Below, piece after piece: positions 35,337-43,989 of a stretch of DNA of 64,000 nucleotides. Made by a program: the position numbers and the translations under genes. Within the stretch, counting starts at the first letter, position 1, and every line of letters starts with the position of its first letter. This DNA is from Prevotella fusca JCM 17724. Its GTDB lineage: Bacteria; Bacteroidota; Bacteroidia; Bacteroidales; Bacteroidaceae. Under the pieces are notes generated by a model that saw only the letters and a list, made by a program, of their open reading frames with translations, did not search any database and had not been told where the DNA came from. Location of the stretch: NCBI RefSeq assembly GCF_001262015.1, contig NZ_CP012074.1, positions 1,764,249 to 1,828,248 of the forward strand, read 5' to 3'.

Positions 35337-36119
35337 GTGTTTGAAACAGAGATAAAACTATATGAAGAATTGGCAGCAACATACTACGAAAAGATAGTGT
35401 TGCCAATGGGAAAGAAAGAGTTTAGAGAGTATTCTGAAATCCTTTTTTCCTGCCATAGCTGTGGTATTGAGGGGTCTTCTTTCTCAGTGGATGATACACG
35501 TTGTCTGTTTGAGGAACAGTTGGGTTATCATCCTGTTGGGAAGTCGTTGTTGGAGTGTCAGGAGATGGCAGATCATTTTGCTACATACGAATGGATGCAC
35601 AATCATTTAGACCACCCTTTTGATGTCGGACTATTGAAGACTATCAATAGATTGGTAACACTTCGTACGCTCACTTATAAGCAGGCTGATGCTGTACTTG
35701 GTGAGTTTACAACGGTTGATATGGCTGCTGGTGATACGGTCTTTGGCGAGCATGAAGGACTGGTGGCGCAGGTGCCGCGACTGATGGCATCAACTGCAGA
35801 GATGATGGAACGTGGGGAACTTCACCCTATGGTTCTGTCTGCTCGGTTCCATGGTTTCTTTGAATACTTGCACCCATTCCGTGATGGGAATGGGAGAACT
35901 GGTAGGTTATTATCAAACTTTATCTTGTTACGTCATAATTGTCCCGAATTGATTATACAAAAAGAAGATCGTCAGGAGTATATTACTGCTTTGCGAACTA
36001 TACGGACGGAAGGAACAGACGAGCATCTTGTTGCTTTCTTTTTTAAGGCAGCTACAAAGCAGATGGAATTTTCTTTGGAACAGAAGATGCACAATAGTCG
36101 CAAGATGTTCTTCTTTTAG
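35337..36119 (+). CDS. Fic-family protein (AMPylase-type)
   Basis: A 260-residue Fic/DOC-fold protein. The active-site motif HPFRDGNGRTGR is at residues 179-190 with the catalytic His179, and the upstream flap region is near EHEGLVAQVPRLM. An inhibitory-helix pattern, SxxxE(G/N), appears as S41-CGI-E45-G46 near the N-terminus, which would mark an auto-inhibited, class II-like enzyme. Fic proteins transfer AMP or other phosphate-containing groups to protein hydroxyls. The start is a GTG only four bases after a TATTTTTG -7 box, so the mRNA would be nearly leaderless; the ATG at 35406 is an alternative that keeps the Fic and inhibitory motifs. No toxin-antitoxin partner is evident. Confidence 0.88.
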   Translation: MFETEIKLYEELAATYYEKIVLPMGKKEFREYSEILFSCHSCGIEGSSFSVDDTRCLFEEQLGYHPVGKSLLECQEMADHFATYEWMHNHLDHPFDVGLLKTINRLVTLRTLTYKQADAVLGEFTTVDMAAGDTVFGEHEGLVAQVPRLMASTAEMMERGELHPMVLSARFHGFFEYLHPFRDGNGRTGRLLSNFILLRHNCPELIIQKEDRQEYITALRTIRTEGTDEHLVAFFFKAATKQMEFSLEQKMHNSRKMFFF

Positions 36120-36243
36120 GGTTCTCCTTTCTTTTATTATCTGTATGTAAAGTGTGAGCCTGTTTGTCTATAATCTCATTTTTAATCATTTACAAACAAC
36201 TCGTTAACTCGTCAGCTTGTTAACTCGTCAACTATAAAAAGAT
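36120..36243. repeat. Short direct repeat before the helicase gene
   Basis: GTTAACTCGTCAGCTT followed by GTTAACTCGTCAAC forms a tandem repeat at about 36192-36235, just upstream of the helicase start. The role is unknown. Confidence 0.45.
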
Positions 36244-38214
36244 ATGCTTCAGGAAAGTCCAATCCAACTCTTACAACGTCAGCGTTTACTGCTCCAGATG
36301 GAGTATTATGCCGAGAAAGAAGCCTTCAGAAAGCAGACAGAGGCTGCTGGTATACAGCGGAAAGTGAAGCGAGGAGACGCTTGGTTTCCGTTAAGAATGG
36401 GCAAACGGTTTTATAATGGATTGAACCAGCTGTGTATTGAGGTGTTTCGTACACAGGATGGGGATATAGAGCATAACTTTGAATGTGGTCGTCCGCTTCT
36501 TTTTTTAAAGTTTGTTGAGAAAGAGAAAGGAACTCCCAATAAGACTGTTCAGCTGAAATACTATGGCTTTACAGGTACGGTTTCGTATGTGGAAGGCGAC
36601 AGAATGGTTGTTGCAGTCCCTGACTCTGCACCCTTGTTAGACCTTCAGTCAGCCTCGGAACAGATTGGTTGCCAGTTAGGTTTTGATGAAACGAGCTATC
36701 AGATGATGTTCGATGCGTTGGACCGAACAATGAAGGCAAAGGGAAACAGACTGGCTCATCTTCGTGACTTGTTCTATTCACGACAAAAGGTTGAGAAGTT
36801 CTCCTTTGCTCCCATTCGATTACCTTGGCTGAATCCTACACAGGAAAAGGCTGTCAATGAGGTGTTGTGGGCAAAGGATGTGGCAGTGGTTCATGGTCCA
36901 CCGGGAACGGGAAAGACGACAACATTGGTTGAAGCCATCAACGAAACACTGATGCGTGAGAGTCAGGTGATGGTCTGTGCGCAGAGTAATATGGCTGTTG
37001 ACTGGATTTGCGAGAAACTTGTCGACCGTGGTATCAATGTCCTTCGCATTGGTAATCCTACCCGAGTGAATGATAAGATGCTTGGTTTTACCTACGAACG
37101 GAAGTTCGAAGCGCATCCCGACTACCCTCAGTTGTGGTCGATTCGGAAGGCAATTCGTGAACTTAGGAACAACAGAAAGAAAGGATCGGAGAGTTATCAT
37201 CAGAAGATGGACAGGCTGAAGAGCCGTGCCACGGAGCTCGAGATACGTATCAATGCAGAACTGTTTGGAGAGGCACGTGTCGTTGCTTCCACCTTGGTAG
37301 GGGCGAACAGCAGGGTCATGGAGGGTCAGAAGTTTACGACTTTGTTCATTGATGAGGCTGCACAAGCCCTTGAGGCGGCCTGCTGGATAGCAATCCGCAG
37401 AGCATCAAGAGTCATCTTTGCGGGCGACCATTGTCAGCTTCCTCCGACCGTGAAAAGCATAGCAGCCCTGCGTGGGGGCTTGGCTAAGACCTTGATGGAA
37501 CGCATAGTAGAGAACAAACCAGAGGTAGTTACGCTGCTGAAGGTGCAGTATCGTATGAATGAAGAGATTATGCGCTTCTCGTCCAATTGGTTCTATGGAG
37601 GACAGGTGGAAACCGCTCCACAGATTAAATATCGTGGCATTCTCGATTATGACAATCCAATGGTATGGATTGATACGTCAGATGAAGAGGTCGTGTCATC
37701 GTATGATTCAACTGAAAGTGAAGCTGATTCAGCCTCTTCTCAGTCAAGTAAAGACAAGGAAAATACCTTCCACGAACAGTTTGTCGGCTCTTCTTTTGGT
37801 CGTATTAATAAAGGAGAAGCAGAACTGACACTCAAGATTTTGAAGGATTATTTCACGAAGATCGGCAAGCATCGTGTGTTGGAAGAACGGATAGACGTGG
37901 GAGTCATCTCTCCTTATCGTGCCCAAGTGCAGTACCTTCGTAGTCTGATAAAGAAGCGAGAGTTCTTCAAGCCCTACCGAAGTCTTATCAGTGTGAACAC
38001 CGTTGACGGCTTTCAAGGACAGGAACGTGACGTGATTCTCATTTCGCTTGTACGTTCCAATGATGATGGTCAGATAGGTTTCTTGCGTGATTTACGCCGT
38101 ATGAACGTTGCCATAACACGTGCCAGAATGAAGTTGATTATCCTCGGTAATGTCCATACAATGACCCAACACGAATTTTATAAGAAGCTGTGGGAGAGTG
38201 TTCCACAGTCTTAA
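36244..38214 (+). CDS. UPF1/DNA2-like superfamily 1 helicase (AAA_11/AAA_12)
   Basis: A 656-residue SF1 helicase of the IGHMBP2/SMUBP-2 type. Walker A GPPGTGKTT is at residues 218-226, with FIDEAAQALEA as motif II, FAGDHCQLPPTV as motif III, VQYRMNEEIMRF as motif IV, and late motifs VDGFQGQERDVILISLVRSN and RRMNVAITRAR. An N-terminal region of about 190 residues with a beta-barrel-like segment (1B domain) precedes the core. A Ser/Glu-rich insertion sits near residues 490-510, between the two RecA domains. Such proteins unwind DNA or RNA; a role in repair or RNA metabolism cannot be assigned. A perfect terminator follows 14 bp after the stop. Confidence 0.92.
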   Translation: MLQESPIQLLQRQRLLLQMEYYAEKEAFRKQTEAAGIQRKVKRGDAWFPLRMGKRFYNGLNQLCIEVFRTQDGDIEHNFECGRPLLFLKFVEKEKGTPNKTVQLKYYGFTGTVSYVEGDRMVVAVPDSAPLLDLQSASEQIGCQLGFDETSYQMMFDALDRTMKAKGNRLAHLRDLFYSRQKVEKFSFAPIRLPWLNPTQEKAVNEVLWAKDVAVVHGPPGTGKTTTLVEAINETLMRESQVMVCAQSNMAVDWICEKLVDRGINVLRIGNPTRVNDKMLGFTYERKFEAHPDYPQLWSIRKAIRELRNNRKKGSESYHQKMDRLKSRATELEIRINAELFGEARVVASTLVGANSRVMEGQKFTTLFIDEAAQALEAACWIAIRRASRVIFAGDHCQLPPTVKSIAALRGGLAKTLMERIVENKPEVVTLLKVQYRMNEEIMRFSSNWFYGGQVETAPQIKYRGILDYDNPMVWIDTSDEEVVSSYDSTESEADSASSQSSKDKENTFHEQFVGSSFGRINKGEAELTLKILKDYFTKIGKHRVLEERIDVGVISPYRAQVQYLRSLIKKREFFKPYRSLISVNTVDGFQGQERDVILISLVRSNDDGQIGFLRDLRRMNVAITRARMKLIILGNVHTMTQHEFYKKLWESVPQS

Positions 38215-38227
38215 AAGTTATTAGTTC

Positions 38228-38272
38228 AATTAGCCCAATCAGCCGAATAAGACTGATTGGGCTAATTTTTTA
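38228..38272 (+). terminator. Terminator of the helicase gene (family F repeat)
   Basis: AATTAGCCCAATCAG (38228-38242) and CTGATTGGGCTAATT (38253-38267) form a perfect 15-bp stem followed by TTTTA. The TTATTAGTTCAATTAGCC left part recurs after the ECF sigma gene. Confidence 0.9.
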
Positions 38273-38368
38273 TAGGGGTAATCTCAATCTTTTTTATTTA
38301 ATTACCCCGTGAAAAGTGGATTTATATCATTTTTTTATTTACTTTTGTGTCATAAATAGAAATCTACT

Positions 38369-38782
38369 ATGTTACAACGAGATTATTTTATTCGATTGAT
38401 AGAGGAATTCAATGCTGCTATTTCACGTTTTCTTACGAAGAAAGAAGACGACATGAAGCGTGATAAAGAGTTGAAAGACCTTTATAAACAGTACGTTGGA
38501 GAGTATGACGATTTGCGTAATCTCTCTGTTGACGAGCTGTTGAGATATGCCAGGGAGCAGTGGGATGAGAACGAGCGGATAGATAAAATCAATATGGTAG
38601 CAGAGTTGTTACATGCCGAGGCAAGCTATAAGGTGCAGCCTTTGCGCCAGATTTTACAGGAGAAAGCATACGCTTTATTCGACTATGTTGAGGGAAATGG
38701 GTCAACTTTCTCTATAGCTCGACGACAGAAGATGGAAGCTATGCGACAAGAGTTAGATAGCATACTCTCTCAGGGACAGTAA
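38369..38782 (+). CDS. Small cytoplasmic protein, DUF6483-like
   Basis: A 137-residue, charged, helical protein. MLQRDYFIRLIEEFNAAISR resembles the opening of DUF6483-type proteins, whose function is unknown, but I cannot confirm the match by eye. The remainder is a run of amphipathic helices, with LRNLSVDELLRYAREQWDE and KINMVAELLHAEASY suggesting a TPR-like or helical-hairpin scaffold. A -7-like TACTTTTG at 38340-38347 precedes the start by 21 bp, making a short leader. It is followed by the UPF0597 gene after 75 bp. Confidence 0.7.
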   Translation: MLQRDYFIRLIEEFNAAISRFLTKKEDDMKRDKELKDLYKQYVGEYDDLRNLSVDELLRYAREQWDENERIDKINMVAELLHAEASYKVQPLRQILQEKAYALFDYVEGNGSTFSIARRQKMEAMRQELDSILSQGQ

Positions 38783-38857
38783 TGTCTGAGAGTGAGGACA
38801 ACAAAGAATATTCTTTTATTATGGTCATAATATCAGGCTAAACCTAAACCAATCATT

Positions 38858-40147
38858 ATGCTTGAGACGAACATTAGAGAACAGATTATCGAATTGATAC
38901 ACCAGCAGGTGGTACCTGCCGTAGGTTGTACAGAGCCAATGGCTGTAGCATTGTGTACTGCACGTGCTACGGAGTTGTTAGGTCAGAAGCCAGAGCAGAT
39001 AAGCGTTTTGCTCTCTGCTAATATTCTGAAGAATGCAATGGGCGTTGGTATTCCGGGCACGGGAATGATAGGCTTGCCTATCGCTATTGCCCTCGGTTCC
39101 TTGATAGGCAAGTCGGAATATCAGTTGGAGGTTATCAAGGATCTTACGCCAGTGACGTTGGAAGCTGGCAAGAAATTCATCAGTGAGAACAGGATTGATG
39201 TCAAACTGAAGGACGGAATTACCGAGAAACTGTATATAGAAGTAAGCTGTGAGGCTGAAGGACACCGTGCGACAGCTGTCATCAGCGGCACGCATACGAA
39301 TGTTGTCCTTGAGGAGAAGGATGGTACAGTCCTGCTCGATAAGATGCAACCCAGTGCTGCAGCGGTTGAAAAAGCACCACTCTGTCTGAATCTCAGAACG
39401 GTGTGGGAGTTTGCAACAACTACGCCTATAGATGAAATAGAGTTTATCATGGAGGCGAAACGATACAACCTTCGTGCTGCAGCTGAGGCTGTAAAAGGAA
39501 ACTATGGGCATTGTCTGGGTAAGATTATGGACCGCCCCTTGAGTCGTGGAATCTTCGGAAACAGCATTTTCTCGCACGTCATTGCGAAGACTGCTTCTGC
39601 CTGCGATGCCCGTATGGGTGGTGCCTTGATTCCTGTGATGAGCAACAGCGGTTCGGGAAATCAGGGTATCTGTGCAACCAATCCTGTGGCTGTCTTTGCC
39701 AAGGAGAATGAGAATACACGTGAGGAACTTATCCGTGCACTTATCTTGAGTCATCTTACGGCTATCTATATCAAGCAGAGTCTCGGAGCACTGTCAGCCC
39801 TTTGCGGATGCGTGGTGGCAAGTATCGGGTCCAGCTGCGGTATCACTTATCTGATGGGAGGTGATTATGTCAATGTCTGCCATTCGGTAAAGAACATGAT
39901 AGCCAACCTTACGGGTATGATTTGCGATGGTGCGAAGCCAAGTTGTTCACTGAAGATTTCATCCGGGGTTTCAACGGCTATTCTTTCAGCCACACTCTCT
40001 ATGGAAGGCAAGCACGTGACGGCAGCCGAGGGAATCATTGATGAAGACGTTGATAAGTCTATCCGAAACCTCACAAGCATAGGTAAGGAAGCGATGTGCA
40101 ACACCGATGATATGGTGCTGAATATCATGACGCATAAGTGCAATTAA
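38858..40147 (+). CDS. UPF0597 family protein (L-cysteine desulfidase/serine dehydratase alpha-like)
   Basis: A 429-residue protein of the UPF0597/CdsB family, related to the alpha subunit of iron-sulphur L-serine dehydratase. VPAVGCTEPMAVALCTARATEL near the N-terminus holds the first conserved cysteine. MSNSGSGNQGICATNPV and LCGCVVASIGSSCGITYLMGG contain others expected to ligate an Fe-S cluster, and GMICDGAKPSCSLKISSG is the C-terminal landmark. Known members degrade L-cysteine to sulphide, pyruvate and ammonia. That would fit sulphide production by oral anaerobes. The gene is probably a single unit. Confidence 0.9.
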   Translation: MLETNIREQIIELIHQQVVPAVGCTEPMAVALCTARATELLGQKPEQISVLLSANILKNAMGVGIPGTGMIGLPIAIALGSLIGKSEYQLEVIKDLTPVTLEAGKKFISENRIDVKLKDGITEKLYIEVSCEAEGHRATAVISGTHTNVVLEEKDGTVLLDKMQPSAAAVEKAPLCLNLRTVWEFATTTPIDEIEFIMEAKRYNLRAAAEAVKGNYGHCLGKIMDRPLSRGIFGNSIFSHVIAKTASACDARMGGALIPVMSNSGSGNQGICATNPVAVFAKENENTREELIRALILSHLTAIYIKQSLGALSALCGCVVASIGSSCGITYLMGGDYVNVCHSVKNMIANLTGMICDGAKPSCSLKISSGVSTAILSATLSMEGKHVTAAEGIIDEDVDKSIRNLTSIGKEAMCNTDDMVLNIMTHKCN

Positions 40148-40180
40148 AAAGGTGTTGCACCCCTAATCCTGCATTACTTT

Positions 40181-40274
40181 CAAATTATTTTCATGAAAAG
40201 AAATATTTTTTGTCGTGAAAATAAATATTTATCTTCATGAAAAGAAATTCTTTTTTTCATGAAGATAAATTGTT
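40181..40274. repeat. Family A 22-bp phased palindrome array, copy 4
   Basis: Cores TTCATGAA, GTCGTGAA, TTCATGAA and TTCATGAA start at 40190, 40212, 40234 and 40256, exactly 22 bp apart. It lies between the convergent UPF0597 and TPR lipoprotein genes. Confidence 0.9.
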
Positions 40275-40377
40275 TATAGCCGTTCATTTGTGTCTGTTGG
40301 ATGTGTTTTCAGCCTTTCAAGAAAGCAGAGTTTGCTTTCTTTTCCGTGGTGTTTAGTAACCTGTTTTATATCCGTTC

Positions 40378-41376
40378 TTAAATGAGATATAGTTCACATG
40401 TCTTTTCTCCCTGCGCATTTTGGTATTTCAGGACCCATACGTCCAAAAGCAGAGGCTTGCTCGGCGAGGCATAGTCATTCGAACATACATCATGTTTTTT
40501 AAGGAGCGTTTCGGGCAACTGATTACCATTGGGCAGTTTTATTATCTGTATTATTTTATTTTGGAAATAAGCTAAACAGATTGTAGCTGGCTTTTTTTCC
40601 TTGTTGCGCATTCCCGGGATGTATTTAAGTGCATTCCTGTTCAAGTGGTTCATTAAGATATACTTTTTCAGATAATCTACTGCAATCTGCTTCTTTTCTA
40701 CTTTCACAGGTTCCTGTGTTTCTTCCCTTTGTTTACCAAAATGCCATTTTGTCCCATCTGTAAATTGAATCTCCATTCCTGTAGAATCAACTTCAGAAGG
40801 TATTTCTGAAGGTCTCCCCGTATCCTTTGCTATTTTCTTGAATTCTGCAAAAGCATTTGTATTGCCCTTTTTTGAAGCATTGTGGAGATAGCAATATGCA
40901 TCGCCCATGTGCCCTTTCTTTTTGGCAATCATCCCATTCCAATAGTCTGCCTGTCCATTCGAATCATGATATTCAAAGTAAGGCGATAATTGGGCAAACT
41001 TCCTTTCTGCAGCATCCATTCTTCCTAAATGATAGTAGGCGGATAACTGTTTTTCGTATATGGAATTGATGTTGACGCTGCTGTCCTTGCTTATATCAAT
41101 ATATGAATCAACGTCTTGCTTTTCAGTAGAGTAGGGCTGGAGTAGTCTTTCGTAATCACGGAGAGCATTTTCATACTTGCCGACTTTCATCTCACAATCA
41201 GCCCGCATATATAAGAACTCTGTAGATGGGTCGTCTTCTATTGCTTTGTCTAAATAGCTTATAGCCAACTCGTCATCACCACTTAGAATGGCGTTGTTGA
41301 TTTTGCTTCTATAATCAGTATGACAACTATATAGAAAGAAGGTCAGTAAAATAAAGTATAACACATTTTTCATCAT
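40378..41376 (-). CDS. Tetratricopeptide-repeat lipoprotein
   Basis: A 332-residue protein with lipobox LYSC (cysteine 18), followed by about four TPR-like helix pairs (residues 25-200), for example DDELAISYLDKAIEDDPSTEFLYMRA then GKYENALRDYERLLQ and YYHLGRMDAAERKFAQL. The C-terminal 130 residues are basic and beta-rich with no known domain. TPRs mediate protein contacts, so it may scaffold an envelope complex. Two adjacent ATG codons (41376 and 41373) are equivalent. It is a single gene, convergent with the desulfidase. Confidence 0.8.
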   Translation of the reverse strand: MMKNVLYFILLTFFLYSCHTDYRSKINNAILSGDDELAISYLDKAIEDDPSTEFLYMRADCEMKVGKYENALRDYERLLQPYSTEKQDVDSYIDISKDSSVNINSIYEKQLSAYYHLGRMDAAERKFAQLSPYFEYHDSNGQADYWNGMIAKKKGHMGDAYCYLHNASKKGNTNAFAEFKKIAKDTGRPSEIPSEVDSTGMEIQFTDGTKWHFGKQREETQEPVKVEKKQIAVDYLKKYILMNHLNRNALKYIPGMRNKEKKPATICLAYFQNKIIQIIKLPNGNQLPETLLKKHDVCSNDYASPSKPLLLDVWVLKYQNAQGEKTCELYLI

Positions 41377-41440
41377 TTCATGCTTCTTATGTTTACGTGA
41401 TATGTTAATCTTTATATTGCTTTTGTTGCCCTGTATTATC

Positions 41441-42583
41441 TTATTCCCGTTCGTGGGTTACGATGGTGTTTACATATTGTTCTGTTCTTGTAATACGTAA
41501 GTTTGCAGGGAGTTGTGGGGCTTCTATGCCTTTGCTGACCATGAACGGTGCTGTCTCTATGCGTATCTCGTCCCATAGTCCTGCATCAATAAAGCTCTGT
41601 AAAGTCTTTGCACCCCCTTCCACGATGAGACTTTGCTTCTTTTCCTTATAGAGATGCGACAGTATTTCGGCAGGTGTTGCGTATTCTCCCTCCTTTGTCG
41701 GCTGGCTTGTCAGGACTATTTTTTCAGGGTTCGGACCGCTCCATTCCCTCACCGTCAGCTGTGGATGCTCCAGTTCTTCCGTTGTTTTGCCAACGAGTAT
41801 CGCATCGTTTTCTGCCCTCATCTTATGCACTAACATTTTAGTGAAGGGCGTTGAGATAATCAATGGCTGATAATCTTTGCCAGGCAAGTTGCCAATGTAC
41901 GCCACAGAAGTTTTTTTCTCACGAGCCGTTATTTCATCTTGGCTACCATTTATAATACTCAGATCATCAGGGGAATCTCGGTGTTCACTCCCCTCCCTAT
42001 GGGGGAGGGGTGAGGGAGAGGGGCTGGCTGGTGTGTTGGATAGTGTGTTTGTTGGCGTGTTGGATAGTGTGTTAGCTGTTACTCTTTTTACCTGTGCCCA
42101 CTTCAATATCACATACGGGCGTTTGTGTGTATGGTAAATAATAAACCGTTTGTTCAGTTCCATACACTCTTTTTCCAATACCCCCACGGTCACTTCTATC
42201 CCAGCTTCGCGAATCTTCTTCACTCCACGTCCTTGCACTTCGGCAAAGGGGTCGATGCAACCGCATACCACACGACGCACACCCTTGCTGATAATCAGGT
42301 CGGCACAGGGAGGTGTTTTGCCATGATGAGAGCAGGGTTCAAGACTGACGTATATTGTTGCTTCGTGCAGCAAAGGCTCGTCCTCTTGCTTTACAGAGGC
42401 AAAGGCGTTTACTTCAGCGTGTCCTTTGCCACAGCATACGTGGTAGCCCTCACCGATAATCCTGCCATCCTTGCTCACAATGACCGCTCCGACCATCGGG
42501 TTAGGCTTGGCAAGCAGCTGTCCGTTACGTGCCAGTTGCAGGCAGCGACGCATATGTTTTTCGTCAGTTTCTTCTTGTTTCAT
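41441..42583 (-). CDS. ribD: Bifunctional riboflavin enzyme RibD with a 60-residue insert
   Basis: A 380-residue pyrimidine deaminase/reductase. The deaminase half has HAEVNAF (His55, Glu57), PCSHHGKTPPC (Cys84, Cys93) as zinc and catalytic residues. The reductase half has STPFTKMLVHKMRAENDAILVGKTT and the GGAKTLQSFIDAGLWDE region. Between ILKWAQ (residue 164) and AYIGNLP (about 228) lies a roughly 60-residue insert rich in Thr, Asn, Ser and Pro. Its DNA (41988-42085) is a GC-rich palindrome plus TTGGATAGTGTGTT tandem repeats related to intergenic repeats elsewhere. The usual ADG motif after WAQ is not visible. I chose the ATG at 42583. It is divergent from prmC, and its start overlaps the prmC promoter. 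Confidence 0.9.
   Translation of the reverse strand: MKQEETDEKHMRRCLQLARNGQLLAKPNPMVGAVIVSKDGRIIGEGYHVCCGKGHAEVNAFASVKQEDEPLLHEATIYVSLEPCSHHGKTPPCADLIISKGVRRVVCGCIDPFAEVQGRGVKKIREAGIEVTVGVLEKECMELNKRFIIYHTHKRPYVILKWAQVKRVTANTLSNTPTNTLSNTPASPSPSPLPHREGSEHRDSPDDLSIINGSQDEITAREKKTSVAYIGNLPGKDYQPLIISTPFTKMLVHKMRAENDAILVGKTTEELEHPQLTVREWSGPNPEKIVLTSQPTKEGEYATPAEILSHLYKEKKQSLIVEGGAKTLQSFIDAGLWDEIRIETAPFMVSKGIEAPQLPANLRITRTEQYVNTIVTHERE
41988..42085. repeat. Family D palindrome and minor tandem repeats inside ribD
   Basis: CCCCTCCC and GGGAGGGG arms form a hairpin at 41988-42010, followed by GAGGGAGAGGGG and then two GTGTTGGATAGTGTGTT-type repeats near 42030-42072. The block is in frame and codes for a Ser/Pro/Thr/Asn-rich linker. 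Confidence 0.75.
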
Positions 42584-42605
42584 TTCATTAAAATTCCTAT
42601 CTTTG
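42574..42605 (+). promoter_or_regulatory. prmC promoter overlapping the ribD start
   Basis: TATCTTTG at 42598-42605 with CTTG at 42574-42577, 20 bp apart. The prmC ATG is only five bases beyond the -7 box, and the ribD start codon (42581-42583) lies inside the promoter. Confidence 0.65.
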
Positions 42606-42610
42606 CAGCT

Positions 42611-43474
42611 ATGACATACCAAGATTTATGGCACAGACTCGCTCACTTGTACGATGACGGTGAGGCACAAGCAATCATTCGGCTTGTGCTGGAGGTGCAG
42701 TTTGGCATCACGCTGACCGATATTTATACGGGCAAAGTTAATGAATTATCCCGAGAAGCGGAGGAGGAATTAGAGAAAATCATCTCCCGTCTGGAGCGTT
42801 CAGAACCGGTGCAGTATGTCCTGGGGCGTGAAACCTTTTGTGGACGCACGTTCCATGTGGCTCCGGGTGTACTGATACCACGCCCGGAAACGGAGGTGCT
42901 GTGCCGTTGGATAGAGGAGGATTACAACCGTCCTTGTTGCGCTTTGCAGCCTCCTGCACCCCTTCAGATGCTGGATGTGGGGACGGGTAGCGGCTGTATT
43001 GCCGTCACGCTGGCTGCTGATGTATATAATTCATCTGTTACGGCGTGGGATATATCAGGTGATGCGCTGCTCATTGCACGTGAGAATGTACACCAATGGC
43101 AGGTTCGTGTAGAATTGAAGATGGAGGATGCGCTCCATCCTTCGGCTTCGGCAATGCAGCAGAAGTATGATGTCATTGTCAGCAATCCGCCTTATATCTG
43201 CGACAAGGAACGGACAGACATGGCAGGAAATGTACTTGCGTATGAACCGGAAACAGCCCTTTTTGTGCCAGATGATGACCCGTTGCGTTTCTATCGGGCA
43301 ATAGCTGAATACGGTGTGCAGGCATTGTCGGAGGAGGGTGCACTCTATTTCGAGACCAATCCATTGTATATTAATAATGTAAAGGAGATGTTAAGCGAAT
43401 TAGGTTATAAGCGGATAGAACTGCGTGAAGACCAGTTCGGCAAATTACGTTTCACAAAAGCCATCCGACCATGA
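42611..43474 (+). CDS. prmC: Peptide chain release factor N5-glutamine methyltransferase
   Basis: A 288-residue HemK/PrmC methyltransferase that methylates the GGQ glutamine of release factors. Near the N-terminus, PVQYVLGRETFCGRTFHV leads to LIPRPETEVL. Motif I is MLDVGTGSGCIAVTLA, and VSNPPYICDKE is the diagnostic NPPY motif. The start at 42611 was chosen by family length; a longer open frame upstream is antisense to ribD and looks spurious. The stop overlaps recX by four bases. Almost no leader separates the -7 box from the ATG, so translation may be leaderless. Confidence 0.95.
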   Translation: MTYQDLWHRLAHLYDDGEAQAIIRLVLEVQFGITLTDIYTGKVNELSREAEEELEKIISRLERSEPVQYVLGRETFCGRTFHVAPGVLIPRPETEVLCRWIEEDYNRPCCALQPPAPLQMLDVGTGSGCIAVTLAADVYNSSVTAWDISGDALLIARENVHQWQVRVELKMEDALHPSASAMQQKYDVIVSNPPYICDKERTDMAGNVLAYEPETALFVPDDDPLRFYRAIAEYGVQALSEEGALYFETNPLYINNVKEMLSELGYKRIELREDQFGKLRFTKAIRP

Positions 43475-43989
43475 TACAGAAACGACCTATACAGGAACCT
43501 CAGGCGCTGAAGAAACTTGCCGACTTGTGTGCAAAAGGCGAACATTGTTCTGGCGATATGCTGGAGAAGATGCGTAAATGGGGGCTCTCGGAAGAGGCGC
43601 AGGCACGCATAATGGAGAAGCTGATAACGCTGCATTACGTTGATGACAGCCGTTATACGGAGTTCTTCGTACATGATAAGATTCGCTATAACAAGTGGGG
43701 TAGGCGGAAGATTGAGCAGGCATTGTGGATGAAGAAAGTGGATAGCGCCATCTCTTTACCCATCCTCGATGCCGTTGAGGATGAAGAATACCTTGAGGTG
43801 TTGCGCCCGTTGTTAGCAAGTAAGTACCGAACCATTAAGGCAGAGAGCGATTACGAGCGTTCAATGAAACTGATAAAGTTTGCGATGGGACGTGGTTTCA
43901 CGATGGACCTTATCAGGAAGTGTATAGATGAAGGGGTTGTTGATGCGGACGGGGATGTGGATTTCGTAGACGATGAAACAGCCGATTAG
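43471..43989 (+). CDS. recX: Regulatory protein RecX
   Basis: A 172-residue, helical RecA modulator. The N-terminal pattern ALKKLADLCAKGEHCSGDML with EKMRKWGLSEEAQARIMEKL, then YVDDSRYTEFFVHDKI and NKWGRRKIEQALWMKKV, follows the three-helix RecX repeats. It overlaps prmC by four bases and comF by 17 bases, so the three genes form one operon. RecX limits RecA filament growth. Neighbouring comF hints at DNA uptake and recombination, but the rest of the competence set is not in the window apart from the comM-like gene at 60.9 kb. Confidence 0.88.
   Translation: MIQKRPIQEPQALKKLADLCAKGEHCSGDMLEKMRKWGLSEEAQARIMEKLITLHYVDDSRYTEFFVHDKIRYNKWGRRKIEQALWMKKVDSAISLPILDAVEDEEYLEVLRPLLASKYRTIKAESDYERSMKLIKFAMGRGFTMDLIRKCIDEGVVDADGDVDFVDDETAD

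Noticed and set aside
42125..42610. N-terminal extension of prmC
   Set aside because: It is antisense to ribD; the family start and the promoter both place the true start at 42611.
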